Counted from the first letter of the stretch, positions 43,987 through 51,394 are shown. The stretch is 51,394 nt of DNA from an uncultured Paracoccaceae bacterium (GCA_938049225.1 CALICM010000009.1:1-51394), one strand, 5' to 3'. Numbers and translations: made by a program. Notes: generated by a model not told the origin, from the letters alone.

Positions 43987-45201
43987 GTGTTCTGGTTGGT
44001 CGCCACAGGTCTGGGTTTCGTCGTCACAGCACCTTTGCTGTGGGCCTTGCTGCGCCCGCATGCGGGCAAGGCCGACAATGCGGCAGTGCAGGTGTTCAAG
44101 GACCAATTGGCCGAAGTCGAAAGCGATCTGGCCCGGGGGGTTCTAACCCCGGACGAGGCCGGGGCGTTGCGCACCGAGGTGTCGCGCCGTCTTTTGGCTG
44201 CCGCAGACGCTGGTGCCCAGGTGGGGGCGCCGGCCCCAGCGGGGGCGACGGGGGCGCTGGCAGTGGGTCTGGGGATCGTCATTTTAGCCGGTGGCGGGGC
44301 GCTTTACATGAGCACCGGCGCACCCGGCCTGCCAGACCAGCCGCTGGCCAAACGGATCGCCGAGAATGCACAACGTTATGCAGCGCGCCCCAGCCAAGCC
44401 GAGGTCGAGGCGCTGTTGGACGAACGGGGCGAGGCCCCGGAAGCCGGCTTCGAAATCCCCGCCGATCAGCTGGCCCTGCTCGACCGCCTGCGTGCGGTTT
44501 TGGCCGAGCGCCCTGACGATTTGCGCGGTCATCGCTTGCTGGCCAGCAACCTGGCCTCGCTGGGCCAATGGCGCGATGCCGCAGTGGCCCAAGCGGATGT
44601 GGTGAGGATCGTGAGCGAGGATGCAACCGCGACGGATTACGAGGATCTGGCAGAGTATCGGATCCTGGCGGTCAACGGCTATGTCTCGCCCGAGGCTGAG
44701 GCAGCACTGATCGCAGCCCTCAATTTGAACACCCAAGCCCCGCGTGCGCGCTATTACTCGGGCCTTGGGGCCCTGCAAGCCGGGCGTGCGGATTTGACTT
44801 ACGACCTCTGGATGCGGCTTCTGGCCGAGGGGCCCGCGACAGCCCCATGGGTCGGCGCGATCCGCGGCCAGATCGCCGAGGTTGCCTTGGCCGCCGGTCG
44901 CCCGGTCCCGCAGGACATACTGGCCGGGCCAAGCGCCGAGCAGGTCGAAGCGGCGGGCGAGATGAGCCCCGCCGAGCGCGAGGACATGATCCGTGGCATG
45001 GTCAACGGCCTGTCCGACCGCCTTGCGACCGAAGGCGGCCCTGCGCAAGACTGGGCCCGTTTGATCCGCGCTTTGGGCGTGCTGGGGGAACGGTCACAAG
45101 CCAGCGAGATTTGGGGCGAGGCGCAGGGGTTGTTCGCCGCCTCGCCGACAGATCTGTCGATCATTCGCCAAGCGGCCCAAGACGCCGAGGTCATTCAGTG
45201 A
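43987..45201 (+). CDS. ccmI: Cytochrome c biogenesis protein CcmI
   Basis: CcmI holds apocytochrome c for heme attachment at the inner membrane. The 404-residue protein has two N-terminal membrane spans (FWLVATGLGFVVTAPLLWAL and ALAVGLGIVILAGGGALYMS) separated by a charged loop (FKDQLAEVESDLARGVLTPD EAGALR region), and a periplasmic domain of TPR-like helices (LRGHRLLASNLASLGQWRDA). The start is GTG at 43987, after GAGGG. Its stop overlaps the ruvX start. In this lineage ccmI is often away from the other ccm genes. Confidence 0.92.
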   Translation: MFWLVATGLGFVVTAPLLWALLRPHAGKADNAAVQVFKDQLAEVESDLARGVLTPDEAGALRTEVSRRLLAAADAGAQVGAPAPAGATGALAVGLGIVILAGGGALYMSTGAPGLPDQPLAKRIAENAQRYAARPSQAEVEALLDERGEAPEAGFEIPADQLALLDRLRAVLAERPDDLRGHRLLASNLASLGQWRDAAVAQADVVRIVSEDATATDYEDLAEYRILAVNGYVSPEAEAALIAALNLNTQAPRARYYSGLGALQAGRADLTYDLWMRLLAEGPATAPWVGAIRGQIAEVALAAGRPVPQDILAGPSAEQVEAAGEMSPAEREDMIRGMVNGLSDRLATEGGPAQDWARLIRALGVLGERSQASEIWGEAQGLFAASPTDLSIIRQAAQDAEVIQ

Positions 45202-45674
45202 TCACCTTGGACGCCAACACCTGGTTGACCGCCCTGCCCCCGGACGCACCGGTGCTGGGTCTGGATCTGGGAACCAAAACGCTAGGCGTCGCCATATCAG
45301 ACCGACGGCTGATGATCGCCACCCCTCTCGAGACGATCCGACGACGCAAATTCGGCTTGGATGCCGCCGCTTTGCAAGCGATCATCGACGCGCGTGATAT
45401 AGGCGGGTTGGTCCTGGGTCTGCCGTTGAACATGGATGGGTCCGAGGGACCGCGTGCGCAATCCACACGCGCTTTCGCCAGAAACTTCAGTGATCTGCGC
45501 CCCATTCCCCTCCTCCTATGGGACGAGCGGCTGTCTACCGTGGCCGCCGAGCGCGCGCTGCTGGAGGCGGACGCCTCCCGCGCCAGACGGGCTGAGGTCA
45601 TCGACCATATCGCCGCAGGCGTGATCTTGCAGGGCGCCCTGGACCGCGTGCGACACCTGAGGGCCGAGGCATGA
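45198..45674 (+). CDS. ruvX: Putative pre-16S rRNA nuclease (YqgF/RuvX)
   Basis: The 158-residue RNase H-fold protein has VLGLDLGTKTLGVAISDRR (first Asp), GLVLGLPLNMDGSEGPRA, LLLWDERLSTVAAERALLEA and IDHIAAGVILQGALDR (last Asp). It is linked to 5' maturation of 16S rRNA. The start is GTG 45198, overlapping the ccmI stop (GTGA) with no separate ribosome site, so translation is coupled. The next gene overlaps by 4 bp. Confidence 0.94.
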   Translation: MITLDANTWLTALPPDAPVLGLDLGTKTLGVAISDRRLMIATPLETIRRRKFGLDAAALQAIIDARDIGGLVLGLPLNMDGSEGPRAQSTRAFARNFSDLRPIPLLLWDERLSTVAAERALLEADASRARRAEVIDHIAAGVILQGALDRVRHLRAEA

Positions 45675-45895
45675 GCGATACACCCTGGCAAAGGAACGAG
45701 ATCGAAAGCCCCTGCGTGCAAATCTGCATGATCCACCCGCGAACGAAACTGTGTATCGGCTGCAAACGCACTGGCGACGAGATCGCCCAATGGTCACGCC
45801 TGACCCCCGACGCCCGGCGTGTCGTGATGGCCGCCCTGCCCGACCGCCCCGACGCCCCCAGCCGCCAAGGCGGTCGCGCCGGGCGCCGCCGTTAA
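45671..45895 (+). CDS. DUF1289 cysteine-motif protein
   Basis: A 74-residue protein with the four-cysteine DUF1289 signature SPCVQICMIHPRTKLCIGCK (C-x3-C-x8-C-x2-C) followed by RTGDEIAQWSRLTPDARRVV. The cysteines suggest a zinc or Fe-S site; function is unknown in this family, which often sits beside housekeeping genes. It overlaps ruvX by 4 bp at the start and dusA by 4 bp at its tail. The basic C-terminus (GGRAGRRR) is low in complexity. Confidence 0.9.
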   Translation: MSDTPWQRNEIESPCVQICMIHPRTKLCIGCKRTGDEIAQWSRLTPDARRVVMAALPDRPDAPSRQGGRAGRRR

Positions 45896-46884
45896 GCCGC
45901 GTCGCGGTCGACCTCAGCCATCGCCCGTTCCACCAATTCCGGCCCTGCGGTTATAAGGTGCTGACCGTCCGAAAGCATCCGCCGCCATGCGCGCGCGCCA
46001 GGGCGACCTGTGAACGCCCCCAACATATGCCGGGTGATATGGTGCAACGGGGTCCCCGTGACCCGCTCCGCCTCAATATAGGGGAGCATCGCACGGACCG
46101 CCGCCTCGCCAGTGACATCGGGAGTCGTTGCGCCAAAAATCCGCCGATCCGCAGCGCCCAGAATTTCGGTGGGCGTGTGATAAGCAGCCCGCCCGATCAT
46201 CACCCCATCAAAGCCGCTGGCAAGATGATCCGCAGCCTGTTGCAGCGTGGTGATCCCGCCGTTCACGCTGATAAACAGTTCTGGAAACCATGTCTTCATC
46301 GCCAACGCCAGGGGATAGTCCAAGGGGGGAACCTCGCGGTTTTCCTTTGGGTTCAGACCTTGCAACCAAGCCTTGCGCGCGTGGATCGCCACCCGTCGGA
46401 TGCCCACGTCCTCCATGGCCTGCAAGAAGTCGGGCAAGGCCGCCCGCGGATCCTGCTCATCCACGCCGATCCGACATTTCACGGTGATTTCCGTACCTTC
46501 CGCGGCGCGCTGCATGGCCGCAACGCAGCGCGCCACCAATTTCGGTTGCCTCATCAGCACAGCCCCGAAACACCCCGATTGCACCCGATCCGAGGGGCAT
46601 CCAACATTCAGGTTGATCTCGTCATAACCAAAAGGAAGGGCGACACGTACCGCCGCCGCCAACTCAGCCGGATCAGATCCCCCCAACTGCAGCGCAACCG
46701 GATGCTCTGACGCGTTGTAGTCCAACAACCAATCCGCCCCCCCCCGCACAAGGGCCGAACTCGTCACCATCTCGGTATAAAGCAAAACATGCCTCGAGAA
46801 CTGCCGATGAAACACACGACAGTGCCGATCCGTCCAATCCATCATAGGGGCACAGGATAATCTAGCGTGTTGATTTATTTGCAT
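45892..46884 (-). CDS. dusA: tRNA-dihydrouridine synthase A
   Basis: DusA reduces U20/U20a of tRNA to dihydrouridine with FMN and NADPH. The 330-residue protein has SCAPMMDWTDRHCRVFHR, MVTSSALVRGG, DEINLNVGCPSDRVQSGCFG (catalytic Cys), VKCRIGVDEQ and SVNGGITTLQQA. The start at ATG 46884 (MQINQHARLS) matches family N-termini, though the ribosome site is weak. Its 5' end is head-to-head with an integrase fragment, and the dusA 5' region is a known attachment target of a family of integrative elements. If such an insertion happened, this 5' end may be element-supplied. Confidence 0.96.
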   Translation of the reverse strand: MQINQHARLSCAPMMDWTDRHCRVFHRQFSRHVLLYTEMVTSSALVRGGADWLLDYNASEHPVALQLGGSDPAELAAAVRVALPFGYDEINLNVGCPSDRVQSGCFGAVLMRQPKLVARCVAAMQRAAEGTEITVKCRIGVDEQDPRAALPDFLQAMEDVGIRRVAIHARKAWLQGLNPKENREVPPLDYPLALAMKTWFPELFISVNGGITTLQQAADHLASGFDGVMIGRAAYHTPTEILGAADRRIFGATTPDVTGEAAVRAMLPYIEAERVTGTPLHHITRHMLGAFTGRPGARAWRRMLSDGQHLITAGPELVERAMAEVDRDAA

Positions 46885-46997
46885 TTTTTGTGTATCTTCA
46901 AACTGTTGGCGGCGGATGCTGCTACGCCGGAATACGCCCCAATATCCCCGAATTTGCCCCTCTACGACGACTCATTGCACACACAGCGCACACGAAA

Positions 46998-47512
46998 ATG
47001 GCCTCCATCACCAAACTCCCCTCCGGTGCCTACCGGGTTCAGATCAGACGAAAGGGCCGCTACGCGAGCGAGACGTTTCTCCGCCGCGACGATGCCCATC
47101 GCTGGGCCCGCCAGGCGGAGACCCGGGTGGATCAGGGGTTGGCGCCGAACAAGTCGTCCGTCTCCCGCCTCCAGACCTTTGGCGACCTCATTGGTCTTCA
47201 TATAACCGATATGTGCGAGGTAGGGAAACCGCCGCGTCGCAGCAAGGCCGCCACGCTCACGACGCTCAAGCGCGATCTTGGCAAGGAGAAGGTCGGGCAC
47301 CTCGACCGGCAGAAGCTGATCGACTACGGCAAGATGCGTGCAGATCAGGGCGCAGGTCCGGTGACACTCGGGATCGATATCGGCGTGATCAAGATGATCA
47401 TCACCCATGCGGCAGCCGTGCACGGGCTCGACATCTCTCCGGAACCCGTCGATCTGGCGCGCGTCGCGCTCAAGCGTCTCGGGCTGATCGGCAAGGGCAC
47501 AGAGCGGGATCG
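46998..47512 (+). pseudogene. Tyrosine-recombinase integrase, N-terminal fragment
   Basis: An ATG at 46998 starts MASITKLPSGAYRVQIRRKG, the arm-binding domain of phage-type integrases. It continues with FLRRDDAHRWARQAETRVDQ, TFGDLIGLHITDMCEVGKPP and a core-binding domain to LGLIGKGTERDR. The catalytic domain with R-H-R-H-Y that should follow is missing: homology ends near 47512 and the frame then reads antisense through the next gene to 47618. The fragment is about 172 of an expected 350-400 residues, so it cannot recombine DNA. It lies 113 bp from the divergent dusA start. The junction is inferred from loss of family pattern. Confidence 0.82.
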
Positions 47513-48160
47513 CTACTCGGAATCTTTGTTGGAAGATGTCGCTCCGTGGTCGCGGATGCTCTGCAGCAGTTTCAACATATCTCGCGGCTGCGAAACCTTG
47601 TGTTCAATTTTCTTCTGATACTTCTCAGCGTCCGGACCCCAATCGAAATAGATGCCATGATCCTTTTCGAACAGCTGTCTCGCTTCATCTGGAGTTATCG
47701 TCAAGGAAGTCTCGTTCAAAAGTGTTGTTCTACGATCCCCGACTAACTTCCCGAACACCTCAAGTCGGTATTCGCCCGCGTCGAAGCTAAATTCGCTGAC
47801 GTCCGCTGGGGTAAGGAAGTGGTGATTGGTTGCAACGCCCTCTTGCCCAATGAATAGTCCGCTTCCGCGCGCCAAGTCTTTCTCGCCGTAGACCCAAATA
47901 CTGAAATTCTGGCGAGTCTCGCCTCGTGAAATTCGGACGAACAAGTATTCGAGGACCACACCTCGTTTGGCGGTCGAATAAAGAAGCGATCTAAGGAAGA
48001 TTTTCGATATGCCTTTGTCGCCGCCGTCCGGGCCGAAAAAGATCACAGCAGGACGTGTCATCATAAGCCGTCCGCGCCTTATATGCGAAAGCCAAAGCGT
48101 GATGCCTGAGATCGCCAGAGCCAATACTGAAATCGCAATTGGAAGATACTGAAGAATCAA
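47513..48160 (-). CDS. Hypothetical membrane-anchored protein (accessory gene)
   Basis: A 215-residue protein with one N-terminal transmembrane helix (LQYLPIAISVLALAISGITL). It is followed by a soluble domain with VIFFGPDGGDKGISKIFLRS, GVVLEYLFVRISRGETRQNF, IWVYGEKDLARGSGLFIG and GEYRLEVFGKL, which looks beta-rich. I do not recognise the family. The start is taken as TTG 48160, because GGAG lies seven bases upstream; a GTG at 48211 has no such site. Its stop lies exactly where the integrase fragment ends, so this gene, or the DNA carrying it, replaced the integrase 3' half. A+T content is visibly above that of neighbours, a sign of separate origin. Confidence 0.7.
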   Translation of the reverse strand: MILQYLPIAISVLALAISGITLWLSHIRRGRLMMTRPAVIFFGPDGGDKGISKIFLRSLLYSTAKRGVVLEYLFVRISRGETRQNFSIWVYGEKDLARGSGLFIGQEGVATNHHFLTPADVSEFSFDAGEYRLEVFGKLVGDRRTTLLNETSLTITPDEARQLFEKDHGIYFDWGPDAEKYQKKIEHKVSQPRDMLKLLQSIRDHGATSSNKDSE

Positions 48161-48250
48161 GCCATTTCTCCGATTTGCCCACGAGATTTGTACGCAATTT
48201 CTCTCGACCACACAAGATATCGACGCCTAGAGAGCCTTTCGTTCCTTCCT

Positions 48251-48275
48251 GACGACGCTCCACTGGAGCGTCGTC
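48251..48275. repeat. 25-bp palindrome upstream of the DUF932 gene
   Basis: GACGACGCTCCA (48251-48262) and TGGAGCGTCGTC (48264-48275) are perfect reverse complements around a single C. A second small hairpin, CTGCC-TGC-GGCAG, follows. Start of DUF932 is 46 bp further on. A protein-binding operator, an origin-like site or a terminator for incoming transcription are all possible. Confidence 0.65.
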
Positions 48276-48321
48276 TCTGCCTGCGGCAGACCGGTCGTCA
48301 CCCCGTCACGGGAGAAAACCC

Positions 48322-49512
48322 ATGAATACCGAGATTATCGATGCCGGGCGTGAAATCAGCGGCGGCTACAAGGTGGATGTGTCGCGCGGTGCGAACGTGG
48401 ACCGCGTGTCGTCCGAGTGGTTCTCGGGGCCGGATGACGAGCGGTATCTCTCGCTCGATGATCTCTTCGCCTCGGTCAAGGGCCGGGCGGAGCGGAGCCG
48501 GACGCGCACGGTGGAAAGTGCTGCGATCAGGGTCGAGGCGCATCGCGACAACCCGGAGAAGTTGGGGCTGGTCCTGCCGGGCGCAGATGGACCCGTCGCG
48601 CCGACGCATTGGTCCTTCGGCCAGCTCTCGAGCCTGGTCGGCACGCCCGCGGCCTATCTGCGGCAACTTCCCGCGCCGCTGGCGGGGATCAACCTGCAAT
48701 ACGGGCTGTCCAATCACCGGGCCGAGCAGATCAAGACCCTGGAGGTCGCGAATGGCCGCACGGAGTTGCGTGCCGTGACAGGCCCCGACTACGGCCGCAT
48801 CTACGACCATGAACTGGTCTCCGCCGTGCAGCGCATTGCGGGCAACGGCACTGGCGACACCCGCTGGAAGGTGCCGGGCGTGCTCGATTGGTCGACCGGC
48901 ATCTACAATCCGCGCGTGGACGTGACGAAGGAGACGACGACGCTCTATGCCTCCGACCGCGACGTGTTCCTGTTCCTCGTCGATGACCTGAACCCGATCG
49001 AGGCGGGGCTGCTGCCCGATGGCTCGCCCGACCTCTACTTCCGGGGGTTTTATTGCTGGAATTCGGAGGTGGGTGCCAAGACGCTCGGCATCGCCAGCTT
49101 CTACCTGCGCGCGGTCTGCCAGAACCGCAACCTCTGGGGCGTCGAGGACTTCCAGGAGATCACGATCCGGCACTCGAAACACGCCGCCTCCCGCTTCGCT
49201 CACGAGGCCGCCCCGGCGCTGAGCCGCTTCGCCGAGTCCTCGCCCGCACCCTTCATCGACGGCATCCGCGCGGCGCGGGAGAAAATCGTCGCGCGAACGG
49301 ACGAGGACCGTCAGGACTTCCTCCGCAAACGCGGGTTCTCGAAGGCGGAGACGGGGCGGATCGTCGAGACGGTCCTGGCCGAGGAAGGCCGCCCGCCCGA
49401 GAGCGTCTTCGACTTCGTGCAGGGGATCACGGCGGTGGCTCGGTCGAAGCCGCAGCAGGATGCGCGGCTGGTGATGGAGGGGAAGGCGAAGGCGTTGTTG
49501 GAAAAAGCGTGA
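48322..49512 (+). CDS. DUF932 family protein
   Basis: A 396-residue DUF932 protein, a family found on plasmids, phages and islands with no settled biochemical role. Visible blocks are HWSFGQLSSLVGTPAAYLRQ, LQYGLSNHRAEQIKTLEV, LRAVTGPDYGRIYDHELVSA, YASDRDVFLFLVDDLNPIEA, YFRGFYCWNSEVGAKTLGIA and RAVCQNRNLWGVEDFQEITI. ATG 48322 follows GGGAGAAAACCC. The gene has no neighbour on its strand, but a strong palindrome lies upstream. Codon use is like the core genome, so transfer was probably from a related high-GC host. Confidence 0.88.
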   Translation: MNTEIIDAGREISGGYKVDVSRGANVDRVSSEWFSGPDDERYLSLDDLFASVKGRAERSRTRTVESAAIRVEAHRDNPEKLGLVLPGADGPVAPTHWSFGQLSSLVGTPAAYLRQLPAPLAGINLQYGLSNHRAEQIKTLEVANGRTELRAVTGPDYGRIYDHELVSAVQRIAGNGTGDTRWKVPGVLDWSTGIYNPRVDVTKETTTLYASDRDVFLFLVDDLNPIEAGLLPDGSPDLYFRGFYCWNSEVGAKTLGIASFYLRAVCQNRNLWGVEDFQEITIRHSKHAASRFAHEAAPALSRFAESSPAPFIDGIRAAREKIVARTDEDRQDFLRKRGFSKAETGRIVETVLAEEGRPPESVFDFVQGITAVARSKPQQDARLVMEGKAKALLEKA

Positions 49513-49586
49513 TTGCGTTGAATATGAATTCGGATCAACGACCTATCGAGATAAACTCAAGCACTGAATGAAGATTTCGAGGGGCG

Positions 49587-50276
49587 TTATAGCCCCTCGA
49601 TCGTGAACTCGGGTGCACCTTGCCAGACCAGCTTCCAGCTCGCGCCAGGGCGGACATTCTGGATGATCCCCGGATCGAAGGCGACGAAGCACCGCCTGCC
49701 CGAATGACGGACGGAGGGGTAGATCAGCCCGCGATGCCCCTCTGATCTCAGATCCGCGGCAAGGCGCTGCCAGGCCGCGTAGCCCCGCTCGGGGACCGGA
49801 TCGAGCGCCAGATGCGCCTCCCCGTGAAGATCGGGAAAATCGCCGATGAAATCCGCCAACAATTCCACGTATCGGGCCTCGTCTTCGTAACGGCCGATGA
49901 AGCCCAACTCGCGGGTCCGGTGGAACCCCACTTCCTGTACGCTCGTCTGCATATCCCATGCGCAATACCACGCACCGCGGTCGCCGGTGTTGAACCGGTT
50001 GCCAGAAGGTCGCGTGTAGGTGAAGGCCGCGTTGATATGGCTCTGACCGTAAAGGGACAGGTCATGCGACCGCCGAGCGAAAGCGAGTTCGCGACGGTCA
50101 AGCGCGGGACTGCCCTGCGCTTCGGCGATCAGGCGGGCGCTGGTCTCGCCTTCGATCTCGGCGAGAATCGCGGCCTCCTCGTCACTGTCGACCAGCCCCC
50201 GCAGCACTGGGGGCTTGTGATGGGTCTCGGAGATCAGCCGGACAAGGGCGCGATCGTTGACCGACGTGATCCTCAA
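49587..50276 (-). CDS. RES-domain toxin of a RES/Xre toxin-antitoxin pair
   Basis: RES toxins break down NAD+ and stop growth. The 229-residue protein has RLISETHHKPPVL near the N-terminus, then the RES core: NRFNTGDRGAWYCAWDMQTS (Arg and Tyr region), VQEVGFHRTRELGFIGRYED, and GLIYPSVRHSGRRCFVAFDP with the conserved Ser and late motif. Start is TTG 50276, overlapping the antitoxin stop by 4 bp (TTGA); this weak start with coupling keeps toxin output below antitoxin. No frameshift is visible, so the toxin may be active. Order antitoxin-toxin is standard. Confidence 0.9.
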   Translation of the reverse strand: MRITSVNDRALVRLISETHHKPPVLRGLVDSDEEAAILAEIEGETSARLIAEAQGSPALDRRELAFARRSHDLSLYGQSHINAAFTYTRPSGNRFNTGDRGAWYCAWDMQTSVQEVGFHRTRELGFIGRYEDEARYVELLADFIGDFPDLHGEAHLALDPVPERGYAAWQRLAADLRSEGHRGLIYPSVRHSGRRCFVAFDPGIIQNVRPGASWKLVWQGAPEFTIEGL

Positions 50277-50662
50277 ACCCCGCCCCGCAGCGCATCGACA
50301 TAGCCCCGCACGCGCAGGATCTTGGGCAACCCGCCCGCGATCATCGCGTCCACGGGCCGCGCGCCGTCGAACTCCGGACCCCGGTTCGGCAGCTTCGCCC
50401 AGTTCCGCGAGATCGGCTCGTTGAAATAGAGTTCGAGCGACTTGTAGAGGCCGATCAGCGCGCTCAATCGCAGCATCTGGTCCCGCGTCAAATCCCCCGC
50501 AAAATCGGGCTTCTTCGCCCGCTTCCAGGTCGACTCAGACATGTCCGCCAGCGCCGCCGCCTCCCGCAGGGTGAGCGACCAGGCGTCCGCGATCCGCGCA
50601 AAGGCCTTAAGAGCGACGCCCTGCCGATCCGGCGCAGGACGTTCCAGAACAACATTTTCCAT
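50273..50662 (-). CDS. Xre/MbcA/ParS-type antitoxin (DUF2384)
   Basis: A 129-residue antitoxin. The N-terminal half holds an Xre-like helix-turn-helix (LTLREAAALADMSESTWKRA); the C-terminal half is the toxin-binding DUF2384 domain (QMLRLSALIGLYKSLELYFN, PISRNWAKLPNRGPEFDGAR, PVDAMIAGGLPKILRVRGYV). ATG 50662 has a GGAAGGAG site. The stop overlaps the toxin start. Autorepression is expected from the family, and a promoter with flanking CATATG repeats lies just upstream. Confidence 0.91.
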   Translation of the reverse strand: MENVVLERPAPDRQGVALKAFARIADAWSLTLREAAALADMSESTWKRAKKPDFAGDLTRDQMLRLSALIGLYKSLELYFNEPISRNWAKLPNRGPEFDGARPVDAMIAGGLPKILRVRGYVDALRGGV

Positions 50663-50692
50663 GTGTTGGCGCTCCTTCCTAGCTTGACTGAT

Positions 50693-50730
50693 GATATAAG
50701 GCCATATGGATTGAGTTTCAAGTTCATATG
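50693..50730 (-). promoter_or_regulatory. Promoter and candidate operator of the toxin-antitoxin operon
   Basis: On the minus strand TTGAAA (50721-50716), a 17-bp spacer and TATATC (50698-50693) make a good sigma-70 promoter 31 bp before the antitoxin start. Two CATATG hexamers at 50703-50708 and 50725-50730, 22 bp apart, flank the -35 box and could bind the Xre antitoxin. Confidence 0.5.
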
Positions 50731-50831
50731 ATCTGCACGGTGCCTCCAGAGTAAAAGGGGTGCCGTGTTTTTCGTGACGGGTTTGGAGGTCGGGAGAGAG
50801 GCTCCCGGCTGGCCTGTCGCGGAGATATCCC

Positions 50832-51258
50832 ATGAGACCCACGCAACAGAAGATTACCCTCAGCGCCTCGCGCGACATTCCCTTCAACAAGCTGATGCTC
50901 AGCCAGTCGAACGTGCGCCACGTCAAGGCAGGCGTGTCGATCGAGGAACTGGCCGAAGACATCGCGCGGCGGACGCTGCTCAGCTCCATCACCGTGCGGC
51001 CCGTGCTGGACGAAAATGGCGCCGAGACCGGCATGTACACGATCCCCGCCGGCGGGCGGCGGTTCCGGGCGCTGGAACTGCTCGTTAAGCAAAAGCGCAT
51101 GAACAAGACAGCACTTGTTCCCTGCATCGTGCGCACCGACGGGCTCGCCGAGGAGGACAGCCTCGCCGAGAACGTCCAGCGCGCGCCGCTGCATCCGCTC
51201 GACCAGTTCCGCGCCTTCCAGGCGATGCGCGAGAAGGGCCGCACCGAGGAGGAGAGAG
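50832..51258 (+). pseudogene. ParB/RepB-type nuclease-domain gene, truncated by IS256
   Basis: An ATG at 50832 starts a ParB N-terminal domain: IPFNKLMLSQSNVRHVKAGV, SIEELAEDIARRTLLSSITV, YTIPAGGRRFRALELLVKQK, VPCIVRTDGLAEEDSLAENV and QRAPLHPLDQFRAFQAMREK. Similarity stops at GRTEEE near 51258, after which the frame reads seven alien residues from the IS256 end and stops at 51278. The DNA-binding and C-terminal parts (these proteins are usually over 600 residues in this family of island genes) lie beyond the insertion, if they survive. AxxGRRRF-type box (AGGRRFRA) is intact, so the fragment keeps the CTPase/nuclease core motif. Confidence 0.85.
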
Positions 51259-51286
51259 CTATGCCCAAAAGTTGGTGACGGCGTGA

Positions 51287-51394
51287 TCAGGCGGCGGTTT
51301 GAATTTGTTTGATCCCGTCGATGAATGCAATGCCTTGGATGATCTCGGGCATACGGTTGGCACCGTTCAGTTTCTGCCATTTCCCCTGGGCTGA
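51287..51394 (-). CDS. IS256-family transposase, C-terminal end (cut by window edge)
   Basis: The frame is open to the right edge and ends at a TGA at 51287-51289. The 35 residues visible include GKWQKLNGANRMPEIIQGIA and FIDGIKQIQTAA, the typical C-terminus of Mutator/IS256 transposases. The DNA after the stop, AGCTATGCCCAAAAGTTGG read on the plus strand at 51258-51276, resembles an IS256-type terminal inverted repeat. So the element ends near 51258 and interrupts the ParB gene. Confidence 0.8.
   Translation of the reverse strand, partial: SAQGKWQKLNGANRMPEIIQGIAFIDGIKQIQTAA

Larger units (their letters stand above)
46885..51394. mobile_element. Decayed integrative element or plasmid-derived island
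   Basis: From the dusA 5' end to the window edge the genes change in kind: integrase fragment, unknown membrane protein, DUF932, RES/Xre toxin-antitoxin, truncated ParB-like gene and an IS256 element. DUF932, RES/Xre and ParB genes often travel together on plasmids and islands in this family. The far boundary is outside the window, and no second dusA-like repeat was found within it. Confidence 0.65.

Overview
The window reads as chromosomal DNA of a high-GC alphaproteobacterium of the Rhodobacterales (Roseobacter-type Rhodobacteraceae). This rests on ctrA with its inhibitor sciP (DUF1153), a soxBDAG sarcosine oxidase cluster, a valine-degradation cluster, ccmI, gluQ beside a hisI/Fe-S scaffold pair, and a GNAT-free housekeeping set typical of the group (tyrS, anmK, coaD, uvrA, ssb, gyrA, trmFO, recG, ligA, mnmA, ruvX, dusA). 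No rRNA, tRNA or CRISPR array was recognised. Both window edges cut through insertion-sequence transposases (IS110-type on the left, IS256-type on the right), as expected of an assembly contig that breaks at repeats.

Layout. 1-1917: IS110 gene start with structured upstream DNA, an IS630 remnant with an A7 frameshift site, and an XRE-type regulator that lost its 5' end to it. 1961-10814: anmK/tyrS divergent pair, an AraC regulator, the coaD-ppiB-ppiA operon, an RTX protein, a CBS-domain protein and a secreted trypsin-like protease. 10873-16913: valine catabolism (mmsA, acyl-CoA dehydrogenase, 3-hydroxyisobutyryl-CoA hydrolase, mmsB), split by three small secreted-protein genes, two of them tandem paralogues of a family I do not recognise. 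17003-35787: DNA repair and topology (uvrA, ssb, gyrA, recG, ligA), a GMC oxidoreductase with a Tat-type partner, tRNA-modification genes (trmFO, gluQ), and the ctrA-sciP cell-cycle pair. 35915-46884: mnmA, a lone amino-acid binding protein, the soxBDAG genes interrupted by a CtrA-box-bearing spacer and an opposing small membrane-protein gene, then ccmI-ruvX-DUF1289 and dusA.

46885-51394 is accessory DNA. An integrase lacking its catalytic half sits head-to-head with the 5' end of dusA. It is followed by an unknown membrane-anchored protein, a DUF932 protein, a RES/Xre toxin-antitoxin pair and a ParB-like nuclease gene cut by an IS256 element. These are plasmid- or island-type genes and look like a decayed integrative element.

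Connections inside the window: a perfect TTAA-N7-TTAA CtrA box lies in the sox spacer and a near-match lies between ctrA and sciP, while both CtrA and its inhibitor are encoded here. A degenerate alphaproteobacterial LexA box precedes uvrA. No large unknown multi-gene system is evident. The best candidates for something undescribed are the paired NHKINP-motif secreted proteins with their 13-bp inverted repeat, the CtrA-box small membrane gene inside the sox cluster, the bridge-RNA candidate of the IS110 element, and the RTX protein whose metallopeptidase-like motif lacks its histidines.
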